Shown here: positions 19,101-28,343 of the stretch, piece after piece | Layout of the letters: every line of letters starts with the position of its first letter | Numbering within the stretch: position 1 is the stretch's first letter | Origin: Synechococcus sp. CBW1004 | GTDB taxonomy: Bacteria > Cyanobacteriota > Cyanobacteriia > PCC-6307 > Cyanobiaceae | Reading direction: 5' to 3' | Assembly (NCBI RefSeq): GCF_015840715.1 | Contig: NZ_CP060397.1 | Location: 310,001 to 374,000 of the forward strand | DNA: 64,000 nucleotides | Notes under the pieces: generated by a model | Database searches by the model: none | The model's input: only the letters and a program-made list of their open reading frames with translations | What the model was told of the DNA's origin: nothing | Program-made: the position numbers and the translations under genes

Positions 19101-22100
19101 ACGATGTAGGTGATCAGCGGGACGGTGCCGTTGTAATTGGCGAGCGGCGAGAAGGTATAAGCGCCATCGCTTGCGATCGTCAGGGTGCCAACGCCAGCGA
19201 TCGTGGCGCTCTGGCCAGCGCTATAGGAGGTGGCATCACCATCCACCGTGAATGATGTGACGGCGAGGGGTCCATCACCGGTGGGGTTGGGAGTGCCATT
19301 ATCGAGCACATTCCCGCTGATGGGAGTGTCTTCCTGGGTGGTGACGGATTCATCGTCATCAGAGAAGACGTCATCGACCGGATCAACGGTGATGGTGAGT
19401 GTGGAGGAATCGGTGGCCCCGACACCATCGGAGACGATGTAGGTGATCAGCGGGACGGTGCCGTTGTAATTGGCGAGCGGCGAGAAGGTATAAGCGCCAT
19501 CGCTTGCGATCGTCAGGGTGCCAACGCCAGCGATCGTGGCGCTCTGGCCAGCGCTATAGGAGGTGGCATCACCATCCACCGTGAATGATGTGACGGCGAG
19601 GGGTCCATCACCGGTGGGGTTGGGAGTGCCATTATCGAGCACATTCCCGCTGATGGGAGTGTCTTCCTGGGTGGTGACGGATTCATCGTCATCAGAGAAG
19701 ACGTCATCGACCGGATCAACGGTGATGGTGAGTGTGGAGGAATCGGTGGCCCCGACACCATCGGAGACGATGTAGGTGATCAGCGGGACGGTGCCGTTGT
19801 AATTGGCGGCCGGCGAGAAGGTATAAGCGCCATCGCTTGCGATCGTCAGGGTGCCAACGCCAGCGATCGTGGCGCTCTGGCCAGCGCTATAGGAGGTGGC
19901 ATCACCATCCACCGTGAATGATGTGACGGCGAGGGGTCCATCACCGGTGGGGTTGGGAGTGCCATTATCGAGCACATTCCCGCTGATGGGAGTGTCTTCC
20001 TGGGTGGTGACGGATTCATCGTCATCGGAGAAGACGTCATCGACCGGATCAACGGTGATGGTGAGTGTGGAGGAATCGGTGGCCCCGACACCATCGGAGA
20101 CGATGTAGGTGATCAGCGGGACGGTGCCGTTGTAATTGGCGAGCGGCGAGAAGGTATAAGCGCCATCGCTTGCGATCGTCAGGGTGCCAACGCCAGCGAT
20201 CGTGGCGCTCTGGCCAGCGCTATAGGAGGTGGCATCACCATCCACCGTGAATGATGTGACGGCGAGGGGTCCATCACCGGTGGGGTTGGGAGTGCCATTA
20301 TCGAGCACATTCCCGCTGATGGGAGTGTCTTCCTGGGTGGTGACGGATTCATCGTCATCAGAGAAGACGTCATCGACCGGATCAACGGTGATGGTGAGTG
20401 TGGAGGAATCGGTGGCCCCGACACCATCGGAGACGATGTAGGTGATCAGCGGGACGGTGCCGTTGTAATTGGCGGCCGGCGAGAAGGTATAAGCGCCATC
20501 GCTTGCGATCGTCAGGGTGCCAACGCCAGCGATCGTGGCGCTCTGGCCAGCGCTATAGGAGGTGGCATCACCATCCACCGTGAATGATGTGACGGCGAGG
20601 GGTCCATCACCGGTGGGGTTGGGAGTGCCATTATCGAGCACATTCCCGCTGATGGGAGTGTCTTCTGAAGTGGTGACGGATTCATCGTCATCAGAGAAGA
20701 CGTCATCGACCGGATCAACGGTGATGGTGAGTGTGGAGGAATCGGTGGCCCCGACACCATCGGAGACGATGTAGGTGATCAGCGGGACGGTGCCGTTGTA
20801 ATTGGCGGCCGGCGAGAAGGTATAAGCGCCATCGCTTGCGATCGTCAGGGTGCCAACGCCAGCGATCGTGGCGCTCTGGCCAGCGCTATAGGAGGTGGCA
20901 TCACCATCCACCGTGAATGATGTGACGGCGAGGGGTCCATCACCGGTGGGGTTGGGAGTGCCATTATCGAGCACATTCCCGCTGATGGGAGTGTCTTCTG
21001 AAGTGGTGACGGATTCATCGTCATCAGAGAAGACGTCATCGACCGGATCAACGGTGATGGTGAGTGTGGAGGAATCGGTGGCCCCGACACCATCGGAGAC
21101 GATGTAGGTGATCAGCGGGACGGTGCCGTTGTAATTGGCGGCCGGCGAGAAGGTATAAGCGCCATCGCTCGCGATCGTCAGGGTGCCAACGCCAGCGATC
21201 GTGGCGCTCTGGCCAGCGCTATAGGAGGTGGCATCACCATCCACCGTGAATGATGTGACGGCGAGGGGTCCATCACCGGTGGGGTTGGGAGTGCCATTAT
21301 CGAGCACATTCCCGCTGATGGGAGTGTCTTCTGAAGTGGTGACGGATTCATCGTCATCAGAGAAGACGTCATCGACCGGACCAACGGTGATGGTGAGTGT
21401 GGAGGAATCGGTGGCCCCGACACCATCGGAGACGATGTAGGTGATCAGCGGGACGGTGCCGTTGTAATTGGCGGCCGGCGAGAAGGTATAAGCGCCATCG
21501 CTTGCGATCGTCAGGGTGCCAACGCCAGCGATCGTGGCGCTCTGGCCAGCGCTATAGGAGGTGGCATCACCATCCACCGTGAATGATGTGACGGCGAGGG
21601 GTCCATCACCGGTGGGGTTGGGAGTGCCATTATCGAGCACATTCCCGCTGATGGGAGTGTCTTCTGAAGTGGTGACGGATTCATCGTCATCAGAGAAGAC
21701 GTCATCGACCGGATCAACGGTGATGGTGAGTGTGGAGGAATCGGTGGCCCCGACACCATCGGAGACGATGTAGGTGATCAGCGGGACGGTGCCGTTGTAA
21801 TTGGCGGCCGGCGAGAAGGTATAAGCGCCATCGCTTGCGATCGTCAGGGTGCCAACGCCAGCGATCGTGGCGCTCTGGCCAGCGCTATAGGAGGTGGCAT
21901 CACCATCCACCGTGAATGATGTGACGGCGAGGGGTCCATCACCGGTGGGGTTGGGAGTGCCATTATCGAGCACATTCCCGCTGATGGGAGTGTCTTCTGA
22001 AGTGGTGACGGATTCATCGTCATCAGAGAAGACGTCATCGACCGGATCAACGGTGATGGTGAGTGTGGAGGAATCGGTGGCCCCGACACCATCGGAGACG

Positions 22101-25100
22101 ATGTAGGTGATCAGCGGGACGGTGCCGTTGTAATTGGCGGCCGGCGAGAAGGTATAAGCGCCATCGCTTGCGATCGTCAGGGTGCCAACGCCAGCGATCG
22201 TGGCGCTCTGGCCAGCGCTATAGGAGGTGGCATCACCATCCACCGTGAATGATGTGACGGCGAGGGGTCCATCACCGGTGGGGTTGGGAGTGCCATTATC
22301 GAGCACATTCCCGCTGATGGGAGTGTCTTCTGAAGTGGTGACGGATTCATCGTCATCAGAGAAGACGTCATCGACCGGATCAACGGTGATGGTGAGTGTG
22401 GAGGAATCGGTGGCCCCGACACCATCGGAGACGATGTAGGTGATCAGCGGGACGGTGCCGTTGTAATTGGCGGCCGGCGAGAAGGTATAAGCGCCATCGC
22501 TTGCGATCGTCAGGGTGCCAACGCCAGCGATCGTGGCGCTCTGGCCAGCGCTATAGGAGGTGGCATCACCATCCACCGTGAATGATGTGACGGCGAGGGG
22601 TCCATCACCGGTGGGGTTGGGAGTGCCATTATCGAGCACATTCCCGCTGATGGGAGTGTCTTCTGAAGTGGTGACGGATTCATCGTCATCAGAGAAGACG
22701 TCATCGACCGGATCAACGGTGATGGTGAGTGTGGAGGAATCGGTGGCCCCGACACCATCGGAGACGATGTAGGTGATCAGCGGGACGGTGCCGTTGTAAT
22801 TGGCGGCCGGCGAGAAGGTATAAGCGCCATCGCTTGCGATCGTCAGGGTGCCAACGCCAGCGATCGTGGCGCTCTGGCCAGCGCTATAGGAGGTGGCATC
22901 ACCATCCACCGTGAATGATGTGACGGCGAGGGGTCCATCACCGGTGGGGTTGGGAGTGCCATTATCGAGCACATTCCCGCTGATGGGAGTGTCTTCCTGG
23001 GTGGTGACGGATTCATCGTCATCAGAGAAGACGTCATCGACCGGATCAACGGTGATGGTGAGTGTGGAGGAATCGGTGGCCCCGACACCATCGGAGACGA
23101 TGTAGGTGATCAGCGGGACGGTGCCGTTGTAATTGGCGGCCGGCGAGAAGGTATAAGCGCCATCGCTTGCGATCGTCAGGGTGCCAACGCCAGCGATCGT
23201 GGCGCTCTGGCCAGCGCTATAGGAGGTGGCATCACCATCCACCGTGAATGATGTGACGGCGAGGGGTCCATCACCGGTGGGGTTGGGAGTGCCATTATCG
23301 AGCACATTCCCGCTGATGGGAGTGTCTTCCTGGGTGGTGACGGATTCATCGTCATCAGAGAAGACGTCATCGACCGGATCAACGGTGATGGTGAGTGTGG
23401 AGGAATCGGTGGCCCCGACACCATCGGAGACGATGTAGGTGATCAGCGGGACGGTGCCGTTGTAATTGGCGAGCGGCGAGAAGGTATAAGCGCCATCGCT
23501 TGCGATCGTCAGGGTGCCAACGCCAGCGATCGTGGCGCTCTGGCCAGCGCTATAGGAGGTGGCATCACCATCCACCGTGAATGATGTGACGGCGAGGGGT
23601 CCATCACCGGTGGGGTTGGGAGTGCCATTATCGAGCACATTCCCGCTGATGGGAGTGTCTTCCTGGGTGGTGACGGATTCATCGTCATCAGAGAAGACGT
23701 CATCGACCGGATCAACGGTGATGGTGAGTGTGGAGGAATCGGTGGCCCCGACACCATCGGAGACGATGTAGGTGATCAGCGGGACGGTGCCGTTGTAATT
23801 GGCGGCCGGCGAGAAGGTATAAGCGCCATCGCTTGCGATCGTCAGGGTGCCAACGCCAGCGATCGTGGCGCTCTGGCCAGCGCTATAGGAGGTGGCATCA
23901 CCATCCACCGTGAATGATGTGACGGCGAGGGGTCCATCACCGGTGGGGTTGGGAGTGCCATTATCGAGCACATTCCCGCTGATGGGAGTGTCTTCCTGGG
24001 TGGTGACGGATTCATCGTCATCAGAGAAGACGTCATCGACCGGACCAACGGTGATGGTGAGTGTGGAGGAATCGGTGGCCCCGACACCATCGGAGACGAT
24101 GTAGGTGATCAGCGGGACGGTGCCGTTGTAATTGGCGGCCGGCGAGAAGGTATAAGCGCCATCGCTTGCGATCGTCAGGGTGCCAACGCCAGCGATCGTG
24201 GCGCTCTGGCCAGCGCTATAGGAGGTGGCATCACCATCCACCGTGAATGATGTGACGGCGAGGGGTCCATCACCGGTGGGGTTGGGAGTGCCATTATCGA
24301 GCACATTCCCGCTGATGGGAGTGTCTTCTGAAGTGGTGACGGATTCATCGTCATCAGAGAAGACGTCATCGACCGGATCAACGGTGATGGTGAGTGTGGA
24401 GGAATCGGTGGCCCCGACACCATCGGAGACGATGTAGGTGATCAGCGGGACGGTGCCGTTGTAATTGGCGGCCGGCGAGAAGGTATAAGCGCCATCGCTT
24501 GCGATCGTCAGGGTGCCAACGCCAGCGATCGTGGCGCTCTGGCCAGCGCTATAGGAGGTGGCATCACCATCCACCGTGAATGATGTGACGGCGAGGGGTC
24601 CATCACCGGTGGGGTTGGGAGTGCCATTATCGAGCACATTCCCGCTGATGGGAGTGTCTTCCTGGGTGGTGACGGATTCATCGTCATCAGAGAAGACGTC
24701 ATCGACCGGATCAACGGTGATGGTGAGTGTGGAGGAATCGGTGGCCCCGACACCATCGGAGACGATGTAGGTGATCAGCGGGACGGTGCCGTTGTAATTG
24801 GCGAGCGGCGAGAAGGTATAAGCGCCATCGCTTGCGATCGTCAGGGTGCCAACGCCAGCGATCGTGGCGCTCTGGCCAGCGCTATAGGAGGTGGCATCAC
24901 CATCCACCGTGAATGATGTGACGGCGAGGGGTCCATCACCGGTGGGGTTGGGAGTGCCATTATCGAGCACATTCCCGCTGATGGGAGTGTCTTCCTGGGT
25001 GGTGACGGATTCATCGTCATCAGAGAAGACGTCATCGACCGGATCAACGGTGATGGTGAGTGTGGAGGAATCGGTGGCCCCGACACCATCGGAGACGATG

Positions 25101-28100
25101 TAGGTGATCAGCGGGACGGTGCCGTTGTAATTGGCGAGCGGCGAGAAGGTATAAGCGCCATCGCTTGCGATCGTCAGGGTGCCAACGCCAGCGATCGTGG
25201 CGCTCTGGCCAGCGCTATAGGAGGTGGCATCACCATCCACCGTGAATGATGTGACGGCGAGGGGTCCATCACCGGTGGGGTTGGGAGTGCCATTATCGAG
25301 CACATTCCCGCTGATGGGAGTGTCTTCCTGGGTGGTGACGGATTCATCGTCATCAGAGAAGACGTCATCGACCGGATCAACGGTGATGGTGAGTGTGGAG
25401 GAATCGGTGGCCCCGACACCATCGGAGACGATGTAGGTGATCAGCGGGACGGTGCCGTTGTAATTGGCGGCCGGCGAGAAGGTATAAGCGCCATCGCTTG
25501 CGATCGTCAGGGTGCCAACGCCAGCGATCGTGGCGCTCTGGCCAGCGCTATAGGAGGTGGCATCACCATCCACCGTGAATGATGTGACGGCGAGGGGTCC
25601 ATCACCGGTGGGGTTGGGAGTGCCATTATCGAGCACATTCCCGCTGATGGGAGTGTCTTCCTGGGTGGTGACGGATTCATCGTCATCGGAGAAGACGTCA
25701 TCGACCGGATCAACGGTGATGGTGAGTGTGGAGGAATCGGTGGCCCCGACACCATCGGAGACGATGTAGGTGATCAGCGGGACGGTGCCGTTGTAATTGG
25801 CGAGCGGCGAGAAGGTATAAGCGCCATCGCTTGCGATCGTCAGGGTGCCAACGCCAGCGATCGTGGCGCTCTGGCCAGCGCTATAGGAGGTGGCATCACC
25901 ATCCACCGTGAATGATGTGACGGCGAGGGGTCCATCACCGGTGGGGTTGGGAGTGCCATTATCGAGCACATTCCCGCTGATGGGAGTGTCTTCCTGGGTG
26001 GTGACGGATTCATCGTCATCAGAGAAGACGTCATCGACCGGATCAACGGTGATGGTGAGTGTGGAGGAATCGGTGGCCCCGACACCATCGGAGACGATGT
26101 AGGTGATCAGCGGGACGGTGCCGTTGTAATTGGCGGCCGGCGAGAAGGTATAAGCGCCATCGCTTGCGATCGTCAGGGTGCCAACGCCAGCGATCGTGGC
26201 GCTCTGGCCAGCGCTATAGGAGGTGGCATCACCATCCACCGTGAATGATGTGACGGCGAGGGGTCCATCACCGGTGGGGTTGGGAGTGCCATTATCGAGC
26301 ACATTCCCGCTGATGGGAGTGTCTTCTGAAGTGGTGACGGATTCATCGTCATCAGAGAAGACGTCATCGACCGGATCAACGGTGATGGTGAGTGTGGAGG
26401 AATCGGTGGCCCCGACACCATCGGAGACGATGTAGGTGATCAGCGGGACGGTGCCGTTGTAATTGGCGGCCGGCGAGAAGGTATAAGCGCCATCGCTTGC
26501 GATCGTCAGGGTGCCAACGCCAGCGATCGTGGCGCTCTGGCCAGCGCTATAGGAGGTGGCATCACCATCCACCGTGAATGATGTGACGGCGAGGGGTCCA
26601 TCACCGGTGGGGTTGGGAGTGCCATTATCGAGCACATTCCCGCTGATGGGAGTGTCTTCTGAAGTGGTGACGGATTCATCGTCATCAGAGAAGACGTCAT
26701 CGACCGGATCAACGGTGATGGTGAGTGTGGAGGAATCGGTGGCCCCGACACCATCGGAGACGATGTAGGTGATCAGCGGGACGGTGCCGTTGTAATTGGC
26801 GGCCGGCGAGAAGGTATAAGCGCCATCGCTTGCGATCGTCAGGGTGCCAACGCCAGCGATCGTGGCGCTCTGGCCAGCGCTATAGGAGGTGGCATCACCA
26901 TCCACCGTGAATGATGTGACGGCGAGGGGTCCATCACCGGTGGGGTTGGGAGTGCCATTATCGAGCACATTCCCGCTGATGGGAGTGTCTTCTGAAGTGG
27001 TGACGGATTCATCGTCATCAGAGAAGACGTCATCGACCGGACCAACGGTGATGGTGAGTGTGGAGGAATCGGTGGCCCCGACACCATCGGAGACGATGTA
27101 GGTGATCAGCGGGACGGTGCCGTTGTAATTGGCGGCCGGCGAGAAGGTATAAGCGCCATCGCTTGCGATCGTCAGGGTGCCAACGCCAGCGATCGTGGCG
27201 CTCTGGCCAGCGCTATAGGAGGTGGCATCACCATCCACCGTGAATGATGTGACGGCGAGGGGTCCATCACCGGTGGGGTTGGGAGTGCCATTATCGAGCA
27301 CATTCCCGCTGATGGGAGTGTCTTCTGAAGTGGTGACGGATTCATCGTCATCAGAGAAGACGTCATCGACCGGATCAACCGTGATTGTCAGAGTTGACGT
27401 CTCCGTCGCCCCGAGGCCATCACTGACCACATAGGTCACAACCGGTACATCCCCGTTGTAATTTGGAGATGGTGTGAAGGTATAGGCACCATCACTGCTG
27501 ATCGTCAGCGACCCCACCCCATCCAGGACCGCAGTCTCGCCTGGGTTGTACGTTGTCCCAGCAACAGTGAATGCAGTGACGCTCAGCGCCCCATCGCCAG
27601 TCGGATCAGGCGTGGCGTTTGCCAGCACATTCCCTGTGATCTCCTGATCTTCTTGGGTGCGGACAACGTCATCGGCATCGGTGAAGATGCTGTCCAGCGA
27701 TGTTTCCGTACTTGGTGCTGGCTCAAGGGTTGGCTCCGTGGCCGCCCTCACCACCTCTCCCAGCTGCGCGAGTTCGGGAACTGGGTCGGACGGATTGAAG
27801 AGAAGCTCCCCGTCTGCAGCTTCCACCTCAGTCGGTGCCGGGCTCCCCACGCCACCTCCCGCACTCCCCGCTTCATCGAAGCTGGCATCAGGACCCAGTG
27901 CCGTCGTCACCACAGAGGTGGCCGCCACGGCGAGTGGCTCGCCCACATCTGCTTCGAGACTGCCGTACTCGAAGGCGTCTGTGGGCACCACCGAAGCGCC
28001 TTCGGGGTTCTCAGTGCTCGCAGCCGGATCAGGCTCAGGGTTGACAGGCACGCTGCCGGCGAGGTCCTTCTGTTGTTGATCAGCCAAGGTCTCCTGGCTG

Positions 28101-28156
28101 CTGGCCTCCATTCCAGTCAAGGCGTCAGCAGAAGGGGCGAGAAAGGAGTTGGTCAT
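13133..28156 (-). CDS. Giant secreted cadherin/tandem-95-like repeat protein
   Basis: A 5007-residue protein of roughly half a megadalton, the predicted cargo of the type I secretion genes upstream. Residues 1-160 are an acidic, Ala/Ser/Pro-rich, low-complexity leader with no Sec signal. A divergent repeat (about residues 161-262) is followed by 35 almost identical 111-residue beta-sandwich repeats starting VDDVFSDDDESVTT and ending TLTITVDP, which resemble the cadherin-like/tandem-95/VCBS group. The last ~860 residues are unique: two more VCBS-like domains (VNKAPSIVIDTDPS on), a globular region, then calcium-loop motifs DLNNDGAIGF, DHNGDGRVND and DSNHDGVFDAND, and an acidic His/Asp-rich tail likely to hold the secretion signal. 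It contains almost no Cys. The expected location is the cell surface, as an adhesin, S-layer-like or gliding/swimming filament protein. No RTX nonapeptides are seen. Confidence 0.9.
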   Translation of the reverse strand: MTNSFLAPSADALTGMEASSQETLADQQQKDLAGSVPVNPEPDPAASTENPEGASVVPTDAFEYGSLEADVGEPLAVAATSVVTTALGPDASFDEAGSAGGGVGSPAPTEVEAADGELLFNPSDPVPELAQLGEVVRAATEPTLEPAPSTETSLDSIFTDADDVVRTQEDQEITGNVLANATPDPTGDGALSVTAFTVAGTTYNPGETAVLDGVGSLTISSDGAYTFTPSPNYNGDVPVVTYVVSDGLGATETSTLTITVDPVDDVFSDDDESVTTSEDTPISGNVLDNGTPNPTGDGPLAVTSFTVDGDATSYSAGQSATIAGVGTLTIASDGAYTFSPAANYNGTVPLITYIVSDGVGATDSSTLTITVGPVDDVFSDDDESVTTSEDTPISGNVLDNGTPNPTGDGPLAVTSFTVDGDATSYSAGQSATIAGVGTLTIASDGAYTFSPAANYNGTVPLITYIVSDGVGATDSSTLTITVDPVDDVFSDDDESVTTSEDTPISGNVLDNGTPNPTGDGPLAVTSFTVDGDATSYSAGQSATIAGVGTLTIASDGAYTFSPAANYNGTVPLITYIVSDGVGATDSSTLTITVDPVDDVFSDDDESVTTSEDTPISGNVLDNGTPNPTGDGPLAVTSFTVDGDATSYSAGQSATIAGVGTLTIASDGAYTFSPAANYNGTVPLITYIVSDGVGATDSSTLTITVDPVDDVFSDDDESVTTQEDTPISGNVLDNGTPNPTGDGPLAVTSFTVDGDATSYSAGQSATIAGVGTLTIASDGAYTFSPLANYNGTVPLITYIVSDGVGATDSSTLTITVDPVDDVFSDDDESVTTQEDTPISGNVLDNGTPNPTGDGPLAVTSFTVDGDATSYSAGQSATIAGVGTLTIASDGAYTFSPAANYNGTVPLITYIVSDGVGATDSSTLTITVDPVDDVFSDDDESVTTQEDTPISGNVLDNGTPNPTGDGPLAVTSFTVDGDATSYSAGQSATIAGVGTLTIASDGAYTFSPLANYNGTVPLITYIVSDGVGATDSSTLTITVDPVDDVFSDDDESVTTQEDTPISGNVLDNGTPNPTGDGPLAVTSFTVDGDATSYSAGQSATIAGVGTLTIASDGAYTFSPLANYNGTVPLITYIVSDGVGATDSSTLTITVDPVDDVFSDDDESVTTQEDTPISGNVLDNGTPNPTGDGPLAVTSFTVDGDATSYSAGQSATIAGVGTLTIASDGAYTFSPAANYNGTVPLITYIVSDGVGATDSSTLTITVDPVDDVFSDDDESVTTSEDTPISGNVLDNGTPNPTGDGPLAVTSFTVDGDATSYSAGQSATIAGVGTLTIASDGAYTFSPAANYNGTVPLITYIVSDGVGATDSSTLTITVGPVDDVFSDDDESVTTQEDTPISGNVLDNGTPNPTGDGPLAVTSFTVDGDATSYSAGQSATIAGVGTLTIASDGAYTFSPAANYNGTVPLITYIVSDGVGATDSSTLTITVDPVDDVFSDDDESVTTQEDTPISGNVLDNGTPNPTGDGPLAVTSFTVDGDATSYSAGQSATIAGVGTLTIASDGAYTFSPLANYNGTVPLITYIVSDGVGATDSSTLTITVDPVDDVFSDDDESVTTQEDTPISGNVLDNGTPNPTGDGPLAVTSFTVDGDATSYSAGQSATIAGVGTLTIASDGAYTFSPAANYNGTVPLITYIVSDGVGATDSSTLTITVDPVDDVFSDDDESVTTQEDTPISGNVLDNGTPNPTGDGPLAVTSFTVDGDATSYSAGQSATIAGVGTLTIASDGAYTFSPAANYNGTVPLITYIVSDGVGATDSSTLTITVDPVDDVFSDDDESVTTSEDTPISGNVLDNGTPNPTGDGPLAVTSFTVDGDATSYSAGQSATIAGVGTLTIASDGAYTFSPAANYNGTVPLITYIVSDGVGATDSSTLTITVDPVDDVFSDDDESVTTSEDTPISGNVLDNGTPNPTGDGPLAVTSFTVDGDATSYSAGQSATIAGVGTLTIASDGAYTFSPAANYNGTVPLITYIVSDGVGATDSSTLTITVDPVDDVFSDDDESVTTSEDTPISGNVLDNGTPNPTGDGPLAVTSFTVDGDATSYSAGQSATIAGVGTLTIASDGAYTFSPAANYNGTVPLITYIVSDGVGATDSSTLTITVDPVDDVFSDDDESVTTSEDTPISGNVLDNGTPNPTGDGPLAVTSFTVDGDATSYSAGQSATIAGVGTLTIASDGAYTFSPAANYNGTVPLITYIVSDGVGATDSSTLTITVGPVDDVFSDDDESVTTSEDTPISGNVLDNGTPNPTGDGPLAVTSFTVDGDATSYSAGQSATIAGVGTLTIASDGAYTFSPAANYNGTVPLITYIVSDGVGATDSSTLTITVDPVDDVFSDDDESVTTSEDTPISGNVLDNGTPNPTGDGPLAVTSFTVDGDATSYSAGQSATIAGVGTLTIASDGAYTFSPAANYNGTVPLITYIVSDGVGATDSSTLTITVDPVDDVFSDDDESVTTSEDTPISGNVLDNGTPNPTGDGPLAVTSFTVDGDATSYSAGQSATIAGVGTLTIASDGAYTFSPAANYNGTVPLITYIVSDGVGATDSSTLTITVDPVDDVFSDDDESVTTQEDTPISGNVLDNGTPNPTGDGPLAVTSFTVDGDATSYSAGQSATIAGVGTLTIASDGAYTFSPLANYNGTVPLITYIVSDGVGATDSSTLTITVDPVDDVFSDDDESVTTQEDTPISGNVLDNGTPNPTGDGPLAVTSFTVDGDATSYSAGQSATIAGVGTLTIASDGAYTFSPAANYNGTVPLITYIVSDGVGATDSSTLTITVDPVDDVFSDDDESVTTQEDTPISGNVLDNGTPNPTGDGPLAVTSFTVDGDATSYSAGQSATIAGVGTLTIASDGAYTFSPLANYNGTVPLITYIVSDGVGATDSSTLTITVDPVDDVFSDDDESVTTQEDTPISGNVLDNGTPNPTGDGPLAVTSFTVDGDATSYSAGQSATIAGVGTLTIASDGAYTFSPLANYNGTVPLITYIVSDGVGATDSSTLTITVDPVDDVFSDDDESVTTQEDTPISGNVLDNGTPNPTGDGPLAVTSFTVDGDATSYSAGQSATIAGVGTLTIASDGAYTFSPAANYNGTVPLITYIVSDGVGATDSSTLTITVDPVDDVFSDDDESVTTSEDTPISGNVLDNGTPNPTGDGPLAVTSFTVDGDATSYSAGQSATIAGVGTLTIASDGAYTFSPAANYNGTVPLITYIVSDGVGATDSSTLTITVGPVDDVFSDDDESVTTQEDTPISGNVLDNGTPNPTGDGPLAVTSFTVDGDATSYSAGQSATIAGVGTLTIASDGAYTFSPAANYNGTVPLITYIVSDGVGATDSSTLTITVDPVDDVFSDDDESVTTQEDTPISGNVLDNGTPNPTGDGPLAVTSFTVDGDATSYSAGQSATIAGVGTLTIASDGAYTFSPLANYNGTVPLITYIVSDGVGATDSSTLTITVDPVDDVFSDDDESVTTQEDTPISGNVLDNGTPNPTGDGPLAVTSFTVDGDATSYSAGQSATIAGVGTLTIASDGAYTFSPAANYNGTVPLITYIVSDGVGATDSSTLTITVDPVDDVFSDDDESVTTQEDTPISGNVLDNGTPNPTGDGPLAVTSFTVDGDATSYSAGQSATIAGVGTLTIASDGAYTFSPAANYNGTVPLITYIVSDGVGATDSSTLTITVDPVDDVFSDDDESVTTSEDTPISGNVLDNGTPNPTGDGPLAVTSFTVDGDATSYSAGQSATIAGVGTLTIASDGAYTFSPAANYNGTVPLITYIVSDGVGATDSSTLTITVDPVDDVFSDDDESVTTSEDTPISGNVLDNGTPNPTGDGPLAVTSFTVDGDATSYSAGQSATIAGVGTLTIASDGAYTFSPAANYNGTVPLITYIVSDGVGATDSSTLTITVGPVDDVFSDDDESVTTSEDTPISGNVLDNGTPNPTGDGPLAVTSFTVDGDATSYSAGQSATIAGVGTLTIASDGAYTFSPAANYNGTVPLITYIVSDGVGATDSSTLTITVDPVDDVFSDDDESVTTSEDTPISGNVLDNGTPNPTGDGPLAVTSFTVDGDATSYSAGQSATIAGVGTLTIASDGAYTFSPAANYNGTVPLITYIVSDGVGATDSSTLTITVDPVNKAPSIVIDTDPSTLGSQTGPEQVYESGLVNGSNPDLSTRSASGIFTLSDPDGLDDIKSVTINGTAVLIANLAGASFSGTNGTLTITSYDASTGVANYTYLLTSPATDAAGAETDVFSLNTSDGTAVSSPETLTVEIIDDVPMAIADNENASGVNGAVTERHADEDEGVLFNDQFGADGPNVLGQGVIGVRAAGSDLSSSVTTGVGSQIAGTYGTLKLDADGGWTYTANGSSSEGDQDVFVYSIQDADGDISTTTLTLTLSSQLGLRGGHIDVDTYNDSGKSSKHVHQYDDKYNVSEVDTFAYKDSKFTEIDESPLASGEKYFKLVVVNAHLNPGANLLVNNRIYDVTDYGNSLHVSNEVFTLNATYANGGIELLQTLKILFDDNAITGGGLHGTETGSVKDNDRTPVVGEWRAGALSIWAVEVTSNGSGGFNDPVLQTKINPNDQEIVVGLGGGSSTSYPAWETTVFWHWKGDALYNAYDDAVLSAQWNDAIAGDSDLAGNPYPGFPNPANFDDFPSGGSLVTPPIALDLNNDGAIGFLSSVDSGVSIQVDGVQVGSAWIGPEDGFLVYDHNGDGRVNDVAEIVLTSWGDDPAVSTDMQALAAYFDSNHDGVFDANDSAWQSFGVWQDLNVDGVQQFGEYHDLAHWGIVSIGLDYLDGSSTAIIADSSALSFGQMVITYADGTTGLAEDVAFLVEAVEPDLTPEPLTSDTVVPSEEDSTNTLATEMHGETEGSDVSVADLVAATISAEGADEDPLESSEIQTDLSSADLDQLVVEFASEYGLSSEEHAAIEHGIEATALQEHQDFSLDEPTPADADTGLVAMDHADWLSDDQTMTGLHHHQPDTSPTDECDHNGSSFG
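15716..27370 (-). repeat. 35 x 333-bp in-frame tandem repeat
   Basis: Exactly 35 units of 333 bp (11,655 bp), each encoding 111 residues, run without a gap. Units differ at only a few positions: TSED or TQED near the start, SPAANY or SPLANY near residue 80, and ITVDP or ITVGP at the end, plus rare silent changes. The order of variants shows a higher-order duplication of 17 units (5661 bp). A 36th, clearly diverged unit precedes them (27371-27676). Such identity implies recent expansion or active homogenisation, and the copy number may vary or be misassembled. Confidence 0.97.
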
Positions 28157-28231
28157 CGGTAACGGCGGTAGCCGTGGTCTATGTCAACAGTAGATCGGTC
28201 ATCTGACGTGGAGCACGTGGCTCTACCAGAA

Positions 28232-28253
28232 GAACCAGTCAGCTGACCAGTTC
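28232..28253. promoter_or_regulatory. Imperfect palindrome upstream of the giant gene
   Basis: A 22-base dyad centred on GTCAGCTGAC (28238-28247) with outer arms GAAC and GTTC; two positions per arm do not pair. It lies 76-97 bases upstream of the start of the giant protein, in the 187-base gap after the small acidic gene. It is a candidate operator for a dimeric regulator, possibly the OmpR-type protein encoded downstream. No clear sigma-70 promoter is visible around it. Confidence 0.4.
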
Positions 28254-28343
28254 TGTGCCCAATGGTGCTGAAATCGCTTGCGGGACAAGCTGTTTGACAA
28301 AGCTGAGAAGACGGTGAGAAAACCCTCGGTCGATCCCGTCGAT

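Noticed and set aside
15716-27370. CRISPR-like regular repeat
   Set aside because: The period is 333 bp, in frame, with no spacers; it encodes protein domains.
15850-27434. Many 82- and 70-codon open frames repeated every 333 bp on both strands
   Set aside because: They are out-of-frame shadows of the tandem repeats in the giant gene and have no independent support.
28150-28190. TTGACA near 28180 on the minus strand as promoter of the giant gene
   Set aside because: The only -10 at the right distance (CGTTAC) is poor and would lie three bases before the start codon.
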